From: Salipiger bermudensis HTCC2601
GTDB lineage: Bacteria > Pseudomonadota > Alphaproteobacteria > Rhodobacterales > Rhodobacteraceae
Direction of reading: 5' to 3'
Assembly: GCF_000153725.1 (NCBI RefSeq)
Contig: NZ_DS022276.1
Coordinates: forward strand, 3,515,359-3,579,358
DNA: 64,000 bases
The position numbers and the translations under genes are program-made. Shown in pieces: positions 54,956 to 63,327 of this stretch. Each line of letters opens with the position of its first letter. The stretch's first letter is position 1. Below the pieces are notes generated by a model. It was not told the origin of the DNA, made no database searches, and worked only from the letters and a program-made list of their open reading frames with translations.

Positions 54956-56310
54956 CCGACGCGACCTCTCAGGGCGGCGCCCGTCCGTCCGGCCCGTCCA
55001 CCCGCCTGACCGCCGCCGACAGCCGCACCAAGAAGCGCAACGCCTCCGAAAAGCGGTTCCGGGCCTACGGTCTCGCGGCCATCGGCACCGGCCTGTTCTT
55101 CCTTGTCGTGCTGCTGACCTCGATCATCTCGAATGGCAGCACAGCCTTCATGCAGACCTTCATCGAGGTGCCGGTCTATCTCGATCCCGAGGCTCTGGAC
55201 CCGAACGGCAATCGTGACCCTGCGGACATTTCGAAGGTCTCGACCTTCGGCTACAACCCGCTGATCCAGAACGCCGTGTTCGAACAGGTGCAGGACAAGG
55301 GCATCGCCACCGACTACGAAGACGCCGGCGACATGAAGGCGCTGATCTCGGCCTCTGCCGCGGCGCAGCTGCGCGACCGCGTGATCGCCAATCCCGACCT
55401 GATCGGCGAGACGGTGGATTTCCAGATCCTCGCCTCGAGCCGGGTCGACGGCTATCTCAAGGGCCGTGTGGGCCGTGACAGCATCACCCAGGACCGCAAC
55501 ATCGACGCGGGCCACCTCGATATTGTTGATGCGCTGCGCGAGGACGGCACCGTTCACAAGAGCTTCAACTTCGCCTTCATCACCGGCGCCGACGCCTCGG
55601 AGAGCCGTCCCGAACAGGCCGGCCTCGGCGTGTCGATGCTGGGCTCGTTCTTCATGATGCTGGTGGTGCTCTTCCTCGCCCTGCCGATCGGTGTGGCGGC
55701 CTCGATCTACCTCGAGGAGTTCGCACCGCAGAACAAGTTCACCGACTTCATCGAGGTGAACATCTCCAACCTTGCCGCGGTGCCCTCGATCGTGTTCGGT
55801 ATCCTCGGTCTGGCGGCCTTCATCCAGTTCGCGCACCTGCCGCAATCGGCGCCGCTGGTGGGCGGCCTGACGCTGACGCTGATGACCCTGCCGACCATCG
55901 TGATCTCGACCCGCGCCTCGCTCAAGGCGGTGCCGCCGTCGATCCGCGACGCTGCCCTCGGGGTTGGCGCCTCGAAGATGCAGTCGGTGTTCCACCACGT
56001 GCTGCCGCTGGCCATGCCCGGCATCCTGACCGGCACCATCATCGGCCTCGCGCAGGCGCTTGGCGAGACCGCGCCGCTGCTGCTGATCGGCATGGTCGGC
56101 TACATCGCGACCAACTACCCGGAAGGGGTCATCTCGGGCTTCATGTCGCCGAACTCGGCGATGCCCGCGCAGATCTACGAATGGGCCAAGCGCGCCGACC
56201 CGGCCTACTACGAACGCGCCTGGGGCGGTATCATCATCCTGCTCGTGTTCCTGCTGGTCATGAACGTGATCGCCATCGTCCTGCGCCGCAAGTTCGAGCG
56301 CCGGTGGTGA
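54952..56310 (+). CDS. pstA: Phosphate ABC transporter permease PstA
   Basis: A 452-residue permease. An N-terminal helix (AAIGTGLFFLVVLLTSI) is followed by a periplasmic domain of about 150 residues, then the five-helix core. Family motifs include FLALPIGVAASIYLEEFAPQ, NLAAVPSIVFGILGLA and the EAA loop LGVGASKMQSVFHHVLPLA. It forms the channel with PstC. It is translated from the overlap with pstC. Confidence 0.94.
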   Translation: MTDATSQGGARPSGPSTRLTAADSRTKKRNASEKRFRAYGLAAIGTGLFFLVVLLTSIISNGSTAFMQTFIEVPVYLDPEALDPNGNRDPADISKVSTFGYNPLIQNAVFEQVQDKGIATDYEDAGDMKALISASAAAQLRDRVIANPDLIGETVDFQILASSRVDGYLKGRVGRDSITQDRNIDAGHLDIVDALREDGTVHKSFNFAFITGADASESRPEQAGLGVSMLGSFFMMLVVLFLALPIGVAASIYLEEFAPQNKFTDFIEVNISNLAAVPSIVFGILGLAAFIQFAHLPQSAPLVGGLTLTLMTLPTIVISTRASLKAVPPSIRDAALGVGASKMQSVFHHVLPLAMPGILTGTIIGLAQALGETAPLLLIGMVGYIATNYPEGVISGFMSPNSAMPAQIYEWAKRADPAYYERAWGGIIILLVFLLVMNVIAIVLRRKFERRW

Positions 56311-56346
56311 CGATGAGCGACAATCTCGGTAAGGGGGATAGAACCC

Positions 56347-57144
56347 ATGTATGACGCACCGTTGAGGAAGACCGACGTGGAAGCCAACGAAATCAAGATC
56401 TCCGCCAAGGACGTGCAAGTCTTTTACGGCGACAACCACGCCATCAAGGACGTGTCCGTCGAGCTTCAGGACAAGACCGTCACGGCCTTCATCGGGCCTT
56501 CGGGCTGCGGCAAGTCGACCTTTCTGCGCTGCCTGAACCGGATGAACGACACCATCGACGTGTGCCGGGTCGAGGGCCTGATCGCGCTCGACGGCGAGGA
56601 CATCTACGACAAGCGCGTCGACCCGGTGCAGCTGCGCGCCAAGGTGGGCATGGTGTTCCAGAAGCCGAACCCGTTCCCCAAGTCGATCTACGACAACGTG
56701 GCCTACGGCCCGCGCATCCACGGCCTTGCCAAGAACAAGGCCGAGCTCGACGACATCGTCGAGAAGGCGCTGCGTCGCGGCGCCATCTGGAACGAGGTGA
56801 AGGACCGGCTGCACGCGCCCGGCACCGGGCTCTCGGGTGGTCAGCAGCAGCGTCTGTGCATCGCCCGCGCCGTCGCCACCGAGCCCGAAGTGCTGCTGAT
56901 GGACGAGCCCTGCTCGGCGCTCGACCCGATCGCCACGGCGCAGGTCGAGGAGCTGATCGACGAGCTGCGCACCAACTACTCGGTGGTCATCGTGACGCAC
57001 TCCATGCAGCAGGCCGCGCGGGTCAGCCAGAAGACCGCGTTCTTCCACCTCGGCAACCTCGTGGAGTACGGCGAGACCAGCCAGATCTTCACCAACCCCG
57101 TGGACTCGCGCACCGAGTCCTACATCACCGGACGGATCGGATAA
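56347..57144 (+). CDS. pstB: Phosphate ABC transporter ATP-binding protein PstB
   Basis: A 265-residue ATPase. Walker A is GPSGCGKST near 49, signature [19 protein letters not shown] near 160, Walker [40 protein letters not shown] is the Q-loop region. It drives phosphate uptake through PstCA and interacts with PhoU. It starts 36 bases after pstA. Confidence 0.97.
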   Translation: MYDAPLRKTDVEANEIKISAKDVQVFYGDNHAIKDVSVELQDKTVTAFIGPSGCGKSTFLRCLNRMNDTIDVCRVEGLIALDGEDIYDKRVDPVQLRAKVGMVFQKPNPFPKSIYDNVAYGPRIHGLAKNKAELDDIVEKALRRGAIWNEVKDRLHAPGTGLSGGQQQRLCIARAVATEPEVLLMDEPCSALDPIATAQVEELIDELRTNYSVVIVTHSMQQAARVSQKTAFFHLGNLVEYGETSQIFTNPVDSRTESYITGRIG

Positions 57145-57147
57145 GTC

Positions 57148-57873
57148 ATGAGCGATCTCAAGCATCACATTGCCACCGCGTTCGACCGCGATCTCGAAGG
57201 CATCCAGGCCCAGATCCTCAAGATGGGCGGGCTCGTCGAGGCGGCGATCCACGATTCCGCCAAGTCGCTCGAGACCCGCGACGAAGAGCTGGCCGAGCAG
57301 GTCCGCAAGGGCGACCTTGCCATCGACGAGATGGAAGAAAGCCTCAACGAGGAAGCCGCCCGCGTCATCGCGCTGCGCCAGCCCGCAGCAAGCGACCTGC
57401 GGGTGGTGCTCTCGGTGATGCGCATGTCGGCCAACCTCGAGCGCATCGGCGACCTGTCCAAGAACATGGCCAAGCGCACCACGGTGCTGGCCCAGATGAC
57501 GCAGATCAACGGCTCGACCACGGCGCTGCGCCGCATGGCGCGCGACGTCGAGATGATGCTCAAGGACGCGCTCGACGCCTATATCAAGCGCGACGAGGCA
57601 CTGGCCCGCGACGTGATCGAGCGTGATGCCGATGTCGACCAGATGTACAACACGCTGTTCCGCGAGTTCCTGACCTTCATGCTGGAAGATCCGCGCAACA
57701 TCACCTCGTGCATGCACCTGCATTTCATCGCCAAGAACATCGAGCGCATGGGCGACCACGTGACGGCGATCGCCGAGCAGGTGATCTTCCTCGCCAGCGG
57801 CGAGAAGCCCGAGGGCGTGCGCGTCAAGGAAGACCGCACATCGAGCGATCCGGCGCTGAGCGCCGACCTCTAA
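57148..57873 (+). CDS. phoU: Phosphate signalling protein PhoU
   Basis: A 241-residue protein made of two three-helix bundles. Metal-site motifs are visible in DLRVVLSVMRMSANLERIGDLSKN near 90 and its repeat in MHLHFIAKNIERMGDHVTAIAEQ near 190. PhoU links the transporter state to PhoR and keeps the regulon off when phosphate is plentiful. It starts three bases after pstB. Confidence 0.97.
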   Translation: MSDLKHHIATAFDRDLEGIQAQILKMGGLVEAAIHDSAKSLETRDEELAEQVRKGDLAIDEMEESLNEEAARVIALRQPAASDLRVVLSVMRMSANLERIGDLSKNMAKRTTVLAQMTQINGSTTALRRMARDVEMMLKDALDAYIKRDEALARDVIERDADVDQMYNTLFREFLTFMLEDPRNITSCMHLHFIAKNIERMGDHVTAIAEQVIFLASGEKPEGVRVKEDRTSSDPALSADL

Positions 57874-57886
57874 TCGGAGAAAGACC

Positions 57887-58576
57887 ATGTCGGCAGATCA
57901 GCCCACCGTTCTGGTCGTCGAGGACGAAGCCTCGCAGCGCGAAGTTCTGCGCTACAATCTGGAAGCCGAGGGCTTCCGCGTCGCCGCGGCCGGCAATGGC
58001 GAGGAAGCCCTCGTCATGCTGGACGAGGAAGAGCCCGATGTGATCGTGCTCGACTGGATGTTGCCGAACCTCTCGGGCATCGAGGTCTGCCGCCAGATCA
58101 AGACCCGCCCCGAGACCCGGGGCGTGCCGGTCATCATGCTCTCGGCCCGGTCGGAAGAGATCGACCGGGTGCGCGGGCTCGAGACCGGGGCCGACGATTA
58201 CGTCGTCAAGCCCTACAGCCTGCGCGAGCTGATGGCGCGGGTGAAGGCGCAGCTGCGCCGGGCCCGCCCGGCCGCGGCGGGTCTGCGGCTCGAGTATGAC
58301 GACATCATCCTCGACGCCGAGACCCACCGGGTAACCCGCGACGGGCAGGAGCTGAAGCTCGGTCCGACCGAGTTCCGCCTGCTCTCGACCTTCATGGAAA
58401 AGCCCGGCCGCGTGTGGTCGCGCGAGCAGCTGCTCGACCGGGTCTGGGGCCGCGACATCTATGTCGACACGCGCACCGTCGACGTCCATATCGGGCGGCT
58501 TCGCAAGGCTCTCGGCATCTATGGCGGTGGCGATCCGCTGCGCACCGTGCGCGGCGCGGGCTACGCGCTCGGCTGA
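57887..58576 (+). CDS. phoB: Phosphate regulon response regulator PhoB
   Basis: A 229-residue OmpR/PhoB-type regulator. The receiver domain has Asp56 as the phosphorylation site in IVLDWMLPNLSG and the Lys in DDYVVKPYSLRELMARV. The DNA-binding domain has LKLGPTEFRLLSTFMEKPGRVWSREQLL-type sequence and DTRTVDVHIGRLRKAL. It should bind the Pho box upstream of pstS. It starts 13 bases after phoU, so it is made with the operon it controls. Confidence 0.97.
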   Translation: MSADQPTVLVVEDEASQREVLRYNLEAEGFRVAAAGNGEEALVMLDEEEPDVIVLDWMLPNLSGIEVCRQIKTRPETRGVPVIMLSARSEEIDRVRGLETGADDYVVKPYSLRELMARVKAQLRRARPAAAGLRLEYDDIILDAETHRVTRDGQELKLGPTEFRLLSTFMEKPGRVWSREQLLDRVWGRDIYVDTRTVDVHIGRLRKALGIYGGGDPLRTVRGAGYALG

Positions 58577-58585
58577 CGGTTTCCC

Positions 58586-58615
58586 CTGACAGGCGGGCTT
58601 CGGCCCGCCCGTCAG
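58586..58615. terminator. Terminator hairpin between phoB and the HhH protein gene
   Basis: CTGAC-A-GGCGGGC, a TTCG loop, GCCCGCC-C-GTCAG: a 12-bp stem with one mismatch. It lies between two convergent genes and should end both, despite weak T-runs. Confidence 0.75.
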
Positions 58616-58624
58616 GTGCTATGG

Positions 58625-59224
58625 TCAGCTCTTCTTTTTCTTCTTCTTTTTGGATGTCTTCTCGGCCTTGAGCGCCTCTGCGGCCTTTGCCTTCTTCTTC
58701 TGTTTCTTGGCCGCAGCCTTGTTCAGCTCAGCCTTTTCCGCCTTCTTGCTCTTCGTGCCCTTGGACTTCTTCGCGTCCTTGTCGCCCTTGCCCTTGTCCG
58801 TGTCTTTCTTCTTCGGCTTGGCGTCTTTCTTGGCCGACTTGCCTTTCTTCTCTCCCTTGGCCTTGCCGCTGCCGGGCTCGGGCAGCGGCTCGTTGACCGC
58901 CAGGGGGCTGTCCGGGTCGGGCTCGGGCATCATGCGCGGCGCCTCGGCAGGGATCTCGGGCTCCTCGACCTTGTCGTCTCCGGGCGTCCCGGGCGCCGGT
59001 GCGGCCTCGGTCTCGGCCGTGCGCGGCGCGGGGGCCGGGTCGGTGGCCAGGCTGTCGACCGCCGCCGCGACAAGGCTCTGCGCCCGGGCCAGCCGGGTCC
59101 GGGGCAGGGCGGTGAGGCGCGCAGGCTCGGCCCCGGCCAGCGCCTCGGCGCTGTCGATGCCAAGCTCGCGGAGTTGCGCCGCAAGGGCGGGTCCGATGCC
59201 ACGGACGGAAGTCAGGTCTGTCAA
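58625..59224 (-). CDS. HhH-domain protein with a lysine-rich tail
   Basis: A protein of about 199 residues. It opens with a helix-hairpin-helix unit (LTSVRGIGPALAAQLRELGI), the kind used for non-specific DNA or protein contact. Residues 60-115 are Pro/Ala/Glu rich. The last 85 residues are almost only Lys, Ala, Glu and Gly, ending in a run of seven Lys. There is no ATG; TTG at 59224 behind GGAGAG is the best start, and an open frame runs to a TTG at 59305. The role is unknown; the basic tail suggests DNA or RNA binding. It is divergent from rpsB. Confidence 0.7.
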   Translation of the reverse strand: MTDLTSVRGIGPALAAQLRELGIDSAEALAGAEPARLTALPRTRLARAQSLVAAAVDSLATDPAPAPRTAETEAAPAPGTPGDDKVEEPEIPAEAPRMMPEPDPDSPLAVNEPLPEPGSGKAKGEKKGKSAKKDAKPKKKDTDKGKGDKDAKKSKGTKSKKAEKAELNKAAAKKQKKKAKAAEALKAEKTSKKKKKKKS

Positions 59225-59319
59225 ATCTCTCTCCAGCTGGTAGGAACGCGGTGATGTCAGGCAATGCCGGTGACGATGCGTCAGAAACCGCCGGCTTGTC
59301 CACAAGGTTCCGTCAGGGC

Positions 59320-59471
59320 TTGCGCTTGTCGCGCCGAGCGCTTATAGGCGCGCTCACGAACCCCGCAGGCGGGGTCGGGCCTATGGGGGAGACATCCCCA
59401 CAGCGTCCACCGGTTGCCCCATTTCGGGTCAAGCCCCCGCCGAGGATATGAAACCGGAAAGGATATAGGAC
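59320..59471 (+). promoter_or_regulatory. rpsB: rpsB promoter and structured leader
   Basis: TTGCGC (59320-59325) and TTATAG (59342-59347), 16 bases apart, fit a housekeeping promoter. The roughly 120-base leader then folds into two hairpins: ACCCCG/CGGGGT (59360-59375) and TGGGG/CCCCA (59384-59400). Ribosomal protein S2 is known to repress its own message through the rpsB leader in other bacteria, so this may be an S2-responsive element. That is inferred. Confidence 0.5.
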
Positions 59472-60239
59472 ATGGCTCTTCCCGAGTTCTCCATGCGCCA
59501 GCTGCTTGAAGCAGGCGTGCACTTTGGCCACCAGACGCAGCGCTGGAACCCCCGCATGGGCGAGTTCATCTACGGTGCGCGCAACGGCATCCACATTCTC
59601 GACCTGACCCAGACCGTGCCGATGCTCGACGCGGCGCTGAACGTCATCCGCGAGACCGTCGCCAAGGGCGGCCGCGTGCTCTTCGTCGGCACCAAGCGTC
59701 AGGCAGCGCAGCCGATCGCCGAAGCCGCCGAAAAGTGCGCCCAGTACTACATGAACCACCGCTGGCTCGGCGGCACGCTGACCAACTGGCAGACCGTTTC
59801 GCAGTCGATCAACCGCCTCAAGGCGATCGACGAGCAGATGGAAGCCGGTGCCGAAGGCCTCACCAAGAAAGAGCGCCTCGGCATGGAGCGCGAGCAGGCC
59901 AAACTGCAGGCGTCGCTCGGCGGCATCCGCGAAATGGGCGGCCTGCCGGAACTGCTCTTCGTCATCGACGTCAAGAAAGAGCAGCTCGCCATCGCCGAAG
60001 CCAAGAAGCTGGGCATCCCGGTTGTCGCCATCGTCGACACCAACTGCTCGCCCGAGGGTGTGGACTACATCATCCCCGGCAACGATGACGCCGCCCGCGC
60101 CATCGCGCTCTACTGCGACCTCGTCAGCCGCGCAGCCCTCGACGGCATGACCGGCCAGATGGAAGCTGCAGGCGTCGACCTCGGCGCCCTGGAAGACGCA
60201 CCGGCAGAAGAGCTGCTGGCCGGCGCCGGCCAGAACTGA
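59472..60239 (+). CDS. rpsB: 30S ribosomal protein S2
   Basis: A 255-residue S2. Signature 1, [20 protein letters not shown], is at residues 5-24 and [20 protein letters not shown] follows. Signature 2 is near [20 protein letters not shown]. It binds the 30S subunit and is needed for translation. The C-terminal tail after residue 230 is acidic. The start follows AAAGGATATAGGAC. It forms an operon with tsf, the usual order. Confidence 0.98.
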   Translation: MALPEFSMRQLLEAGVHFGHQTQRWNPRMGEFIYGARNGIHILDLTQTVPMLDAALNVIRETVAKGGRVLFVGTKRQAAQPIAEAAEKCAQYYMNHRWLGGTLTNWQTVSQSINRLKAIDEQMEAGAEGLTKKERLGMEREQAKLQASLGGIREMGGLPELLFVIDVKKEQLAIAEAKKLGIPVVAIVDTNCSPEGVDYIIPGNDDAARAIALYCDLVSRAALDGMTGQMEAAGVDLGALEDAPAEELLAGAGQN

Positions 60240-60337
60240 TCCGGCGCTGTCGCGAAAGCGTCACGCAAGCATGACATGAGCGGCGAGGCCCGGGGCAGGG
60301 CCTGCCGCACAAGACCATTCGAGAGGGAGCCAAGCAC

Positions 60338-61213
60338 ATGGCGATCACTGCTGCACAGGTGAAAGAACTGCGCGAGATGACCGGCGCAGGCATGATGGAT
60401 GCCAAGAAGGCGCTGACCGAGACCGACGGCGACATGGAAGCCGCCATCGACTGGCTGCGCACCAAGGGCCTCGCCAAGGCCGCCAAGAAATCGGGCCGTA
60501 CCGCTGCCGAGGGCCTCGTGGCCGTCGAGGTGAACGGTGGCACCGGCGTCGCCGTCGAGGTGAACGCGGAAACCGACTTCGTCGCCAAGAACGCCGAGTT
60601 CCAGACCATGGTGTCGGACATCGCCAAGGCTGCCACCGGCGTGGACAGCGTCGAGGCGCTGGCCGAGACCGAGATCGGCGGCAAGAAGGTCTCCGACGTC
60701 ATCACCGACAAGATCGCCAAGATCGGCGAGAACATGACCCTGCGCCGCATGGCGAAGGTCGAAGGTGACGTGGTCTCCACCTACGTGCACAACGCAGCTG
60801 CTCCGGGCCTTGGCCAGATCGGCGTGCTGGTCGCGCTCAAGGGCGGCGACGACGCGTTCGGCAAGCAGGTCGCGATGCACATCGCAGCGGCCAACCCGGC
60901 CTCGCTGTCGGAAGCCGACCTCGACCCGGCGGTCGTCGAGAAGGAGCGTCAGGTCCAGATCGACATCGCGAAGGAATCCGGCAAGCCGGACGCCGTGATC
61001 GAGAAGATGATCGTCGGCCGCATGAAGAAGTTCCTCGGCGAAGTGACCCTGCTGGGCCAGCAGTTCGTCATCAACCCGGACCTTACCGTCGAGAAAGCCG
61101 CAGAAGAAGCCGGCGCCACCATCGTGGGCTTTGTCCGCATGCAGGTCGGCGAAGGCATCGAGAAAGAGAAAGAGGATTTCGCAGCCGAGGTTGCGAAGGC
61201 CGCGCAGGGCTGA
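60338..61213 (+). CDS. tsf: Elongation factor Ts
   Basis: A 291-residue nucleotide-exchange factor for EF-Tu. The N-terminal UBA-like domain begins [20 protein letters not shown], and [20 protein letters not shown] completes it. [17 protein letters not shown] near 77 is the core EF-Tu contact (TDFV). The C-terminal dimerisation part is present. It starts 98 bases after rpsB and is followed by a terminator. Confidence 0.98.
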   Translation: MAITAAQVKELREMTGAGMMDAKKALTETDGDMEAAIDWLRTKGLAKAAKKSGRTAAEGLVAVEVNGGTGVAVEVNAETDFVAKNAEFQTMVSDIAKAATGVDSVEALAETEIGGKKVSDVITDKIAKIGENMTLRRMAKVEGDVVSTYVHNAAAPGLGQIGVLVALKGGDDAFGKQVAMHIAAANPASLSEADLDPAVVEKERQVQIDIAKESGKPDAVIEKMIVGRMKKFLGEVTLLGQQFVINPDLTVEKAAEEAGATIVGFVRMQVGEGIEKEKEDFAAEVAKAAQG

Positions 61214-61247
61214 GCCTTACGCAAACTTTCGAAGGCTTGAAGAGACA

Positions 61248-61275
61248 GGAGCCGCCCAACGGGCGGCTCCTTTTG
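61248..61275 (+). terminator. Terminator of rpsB-tsf
   Basis: GGAGCCGCCC / GGGCGGCTCC is a 10-bp stem with an AAC loop, followed by TTTT, 34 bases after the tsf stop codon. Confidence 0.92.
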
Positions 61276-61681
61276 GTTCCTGCGGTCGGCTCTCCGGCAC
61301 GGTTGGGGATGATTGGAGAACCGGGCAGGGGGCGCCGAGGGGGCCCTTGCGAAAATTGCCCGAGCCCCTCTCAGCTTCCGGTCTACACCGGGAGAACGCA
61401 GGGCCCTCGAAATCGCGAGGGATAGGTCCTCATGTTCCATGGCCAAAGCCACCACTCACGGAACGTTGGTACAATCGCAATTAACGCTTCGTCAGGGAAG
61501 TCCGGGAAACCTGACCCCTCGATATTTTCGCGATTTCTGCGAATTTCGCCTATCTAGTTTTGATTTTACTTAATCTCTACGGAAGCAATCCAAAAAGTGA
61601 TGCAAGATTTGCGGGCGCATAACTCACGTTTAAGTATATTACGACTCGACTAGATCGTTCAGTTTTGATTTGGTGCGCCGT
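61276..61681. other. Intergenic region between tsf and the luxR-type gene
   Basis: A 400-base gap between convergent transcripts. The last 150 bases (about 61530-61680) are distinctly AT-rich compared with the window. No gene is visible; short frames here have no support. Because both neighbours end here, it need not hold a promoter. Confidence 0.5.
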
Positions 61682-62449
61682 TCAGATGTCGATTACAAAC
61701 ATCTGATTCTGGAATGCGGCCTTGGCCACCGCCTGTGCGGTGGTTTCAACATTCAAAGCCTCGCGCGCAAGGCGAAGGTGCTTCTCGATGGTCGCCTGCG
61801 TCAGCCCCATGATCGCCGCGATGTCCTGCATGGTCTTGCCGTCGCCGACCCATTCCAGCGCCTCGCGCTGGCGCTTGGTGAGCGACTGGTTCGGCGGGAT
61901 ATAGGGCAGGGTGAGGATCTTGAGGTGCAGCAGGTTGTTCAGCAGCATGATGTCCTCGCCGAAACGGTCCCACACCGCATCGACCTCGTGCTGCTGCATC
62001 CCGGGCCGCGCGGTCAGCGCGATGGCGCCCTTGGCTCGGGTCGAGAGCGAGCGGAAGCTCACCGAGTAGCCCGCGCGGACGTCCATCGACAGGTTGAACG
62101 CGATGACGCGGCGCTCGGCCTCGGTCAGGTTGCCCTGGGCCAACATCTCGCCGAGCACGCGCCACGAACACGCGCCTTCATGCTCGAGGGCCCACCGAAC
62201 CATGGGCGCATGATGATAGAGCCCTTGGCCGACGAACACGTCCGTATAGGAAGCGCTGTGGTTGGTCAGCAGCACGAAATCGTTCGGATCTCCGAGCGAG
62301 GTCGAGGTCCGGTAGCGCGTGAACCCGTACATCAGCCGGTCGAAGCCAAAGCCGGCCATGCTTTCGAGATGCATGGCCCAGAGCTCTTCGACACTGCCGG
62401 CATTGGTCATTTCGAGAAGCCGGCTGCGCAGGGTCACGGGCAATGTCAT
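61682..62449 (-). CDS. LuxR-family regulator with an autoinducer-binding-type domain
   Basis: A 255-residue regulator. Residues 15-170 have the shape of an autoinducer-binding domain (FGFDRLMYGFTRYRTS, SYTDVFVGQGLYHHAPMVRW, AGYSVSFRSLSTRAKGAIAL). The C-terminal HTH is LTKRQREALEWVGDGKTMQD then IAAIMGLTQATIEKHLRLA. Of the six residues conserved in AHL receptors, the Asp before Pro is replaced by Ala (HHAP), and the Trp and Tyr upstream appear to be Tyr and Phe; the second Trp, Pro and Gly remain. No luxI gene is nearby. Its ATG overlaps the aroQ stop codon, so it is translated with aroQ. Confidence 0.88.
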   Translation of the reverse strand: MTLPVTLRSRLLEMTNAGSVEELWAMHLESMAGFGFDRLMYGFTRYRTSTSLGDPNDFVLLTNHSASYTDVFVGQGLYHHAPMVRWALEHEGACSWRVLGEMLAQGNLTEAERRVIAFNLSMDVRAGYSVSFRSLSTRAKGAIALTARPGMQQHEVDAVWDRFGEDIMLLNNLLHLKILTLPYIPPNQSLTKRQREALEWVGDGKTMQDIAAIMGLTQATIEKHLRLAREALNVETTAQAVAKAAFQNQMFVIDI

Positions 62450-62889
62450 GAGGCAGCGTCCAGATGGCTCTTCATCGCGTCCATGGCCAGCGTGTAGCCA
62501 CGCGCCCCGAAGCCGCAGATCACTCCGACCGAGACCCGGGCAATGTAGCTCTGGTGGCGGAACGACTCGCGGGCATGGACATTCGACAGGTGCAGCTCGA
62601 TTGCGGGAACCTCGGCCGAGCTGATCGCATCCATCAGCGCGATCGAGGTGTGGGTGTAGGCGCCAGCGTTGAGGATGAGCCCGTCGAGCCGTCCACGGGT
62701 GCCGTGGATCGCGTCGATCAGCGCGCCTTCGTGATTGCTCTGTTCGAACTCGACCTCGACGCCGATCTCCTTGGCATGGGCGCGGCACATGGCCTCGACA
62801 TCGGCCAGCGTGGTGCGGCCGTAAACCTCGGGCTGGCGAAAGCCGAGCAGGTTCAGGTTCGGACCGTTGAGAATGAGGAAGCCGGGCAT
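62446..62889 (-). CDS. aroQ: 3-dehydroquinate dehydratase, type II
   Basis: A 147-residue dodecameric enzyme of the shikimate pathway. The active-site motif is LILNGPNLNLLGFRQPEVYG, with the catalytic Arg and Tyr; FEQSNHEGALIDAIH, NAGAYTHTSIALMDAI and ELHLSNVHARESFRHQSYI are the other conserved segments. The start ATG at 62889 gives the family N-terminus; the frame extends upstream without similarity. It overlaps the luxR-type gene by four bases, and the pairing is odd for a housekeeping enzyme. Confidence 0.96.
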   Translation of the reverse strand: MPGFLILNGPNLNLLGFRQPEVYGRTTLADVEAMCRAHAKEIGVEVEFEQSNHEGALIDAIHGTRGRLDGLILNAGAYTHTSIALMDAISSAEVPAIELHLSNVHARESFRHQSYIARVSVGVICGFGARGYTLAMDAMKSHLDAAS

Positions 62890-63327
62890 CGTGTTAAACC
62901 TTCGGATAAGTGAGCGCAGTGTTCGTCGGAAACGCACGCTTGTCCATAAGCGCCATTACCGACGCTGAGGTGCACCGTTTCGCCGCCATCGTGCAAGCCG
63001 GTTTGCGGGTTTGTCGATGCTGCGGGACGTGCGGGTTGGCTCAGGGCCCATATTTCAAAGGCTTCCGTGTTCGTAGGTAGGTCATATATTTACATAATAC
63101 TGATTATAAGATGTATCTGCGCCCGGTTCGGCATTGCAGCCACAGCGCCCGAGCCCCCGTACGATCTCACATATATCGCCGCTGAGCCCTTGATACGGAA
63201 CGGGAAACCGGCGCTTTTCGCCGCTCCCAGGCATCAATCCCCGCGCAGTCCGGAGGATTGTCGGTCTGGCCCGGTCCAAACGGTCTCCGCTCTTGTCGGA
63301 ACAGCCCGGCTCGGTCAAAACACGGAC
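62890..63327. other. Divergent region between aroQ and the PfkB-family gene
   Basis: A 438-base gap holding the promoters of the aroQ-luxR unit and of the kinase gene. A patch at 63080-63115 (with TATATTTACATAATAC) is AT-rich and could contain a promoter for either. No gene and no clear operator is visible. Confidence 0.45.

Noticed and set aside
54919-57888. A 989-residue minus-strand frame across pstA, pstB and phoU
   Set aside because: It spans three well-supported genes on the other strand and has shadow composition.
61276-61681. A lux box near the LuxR-type gene
   Set aside because: The AT-rich patch has no clear 20-base dyad, and it lies downstream of the gene rather than at its promoter.
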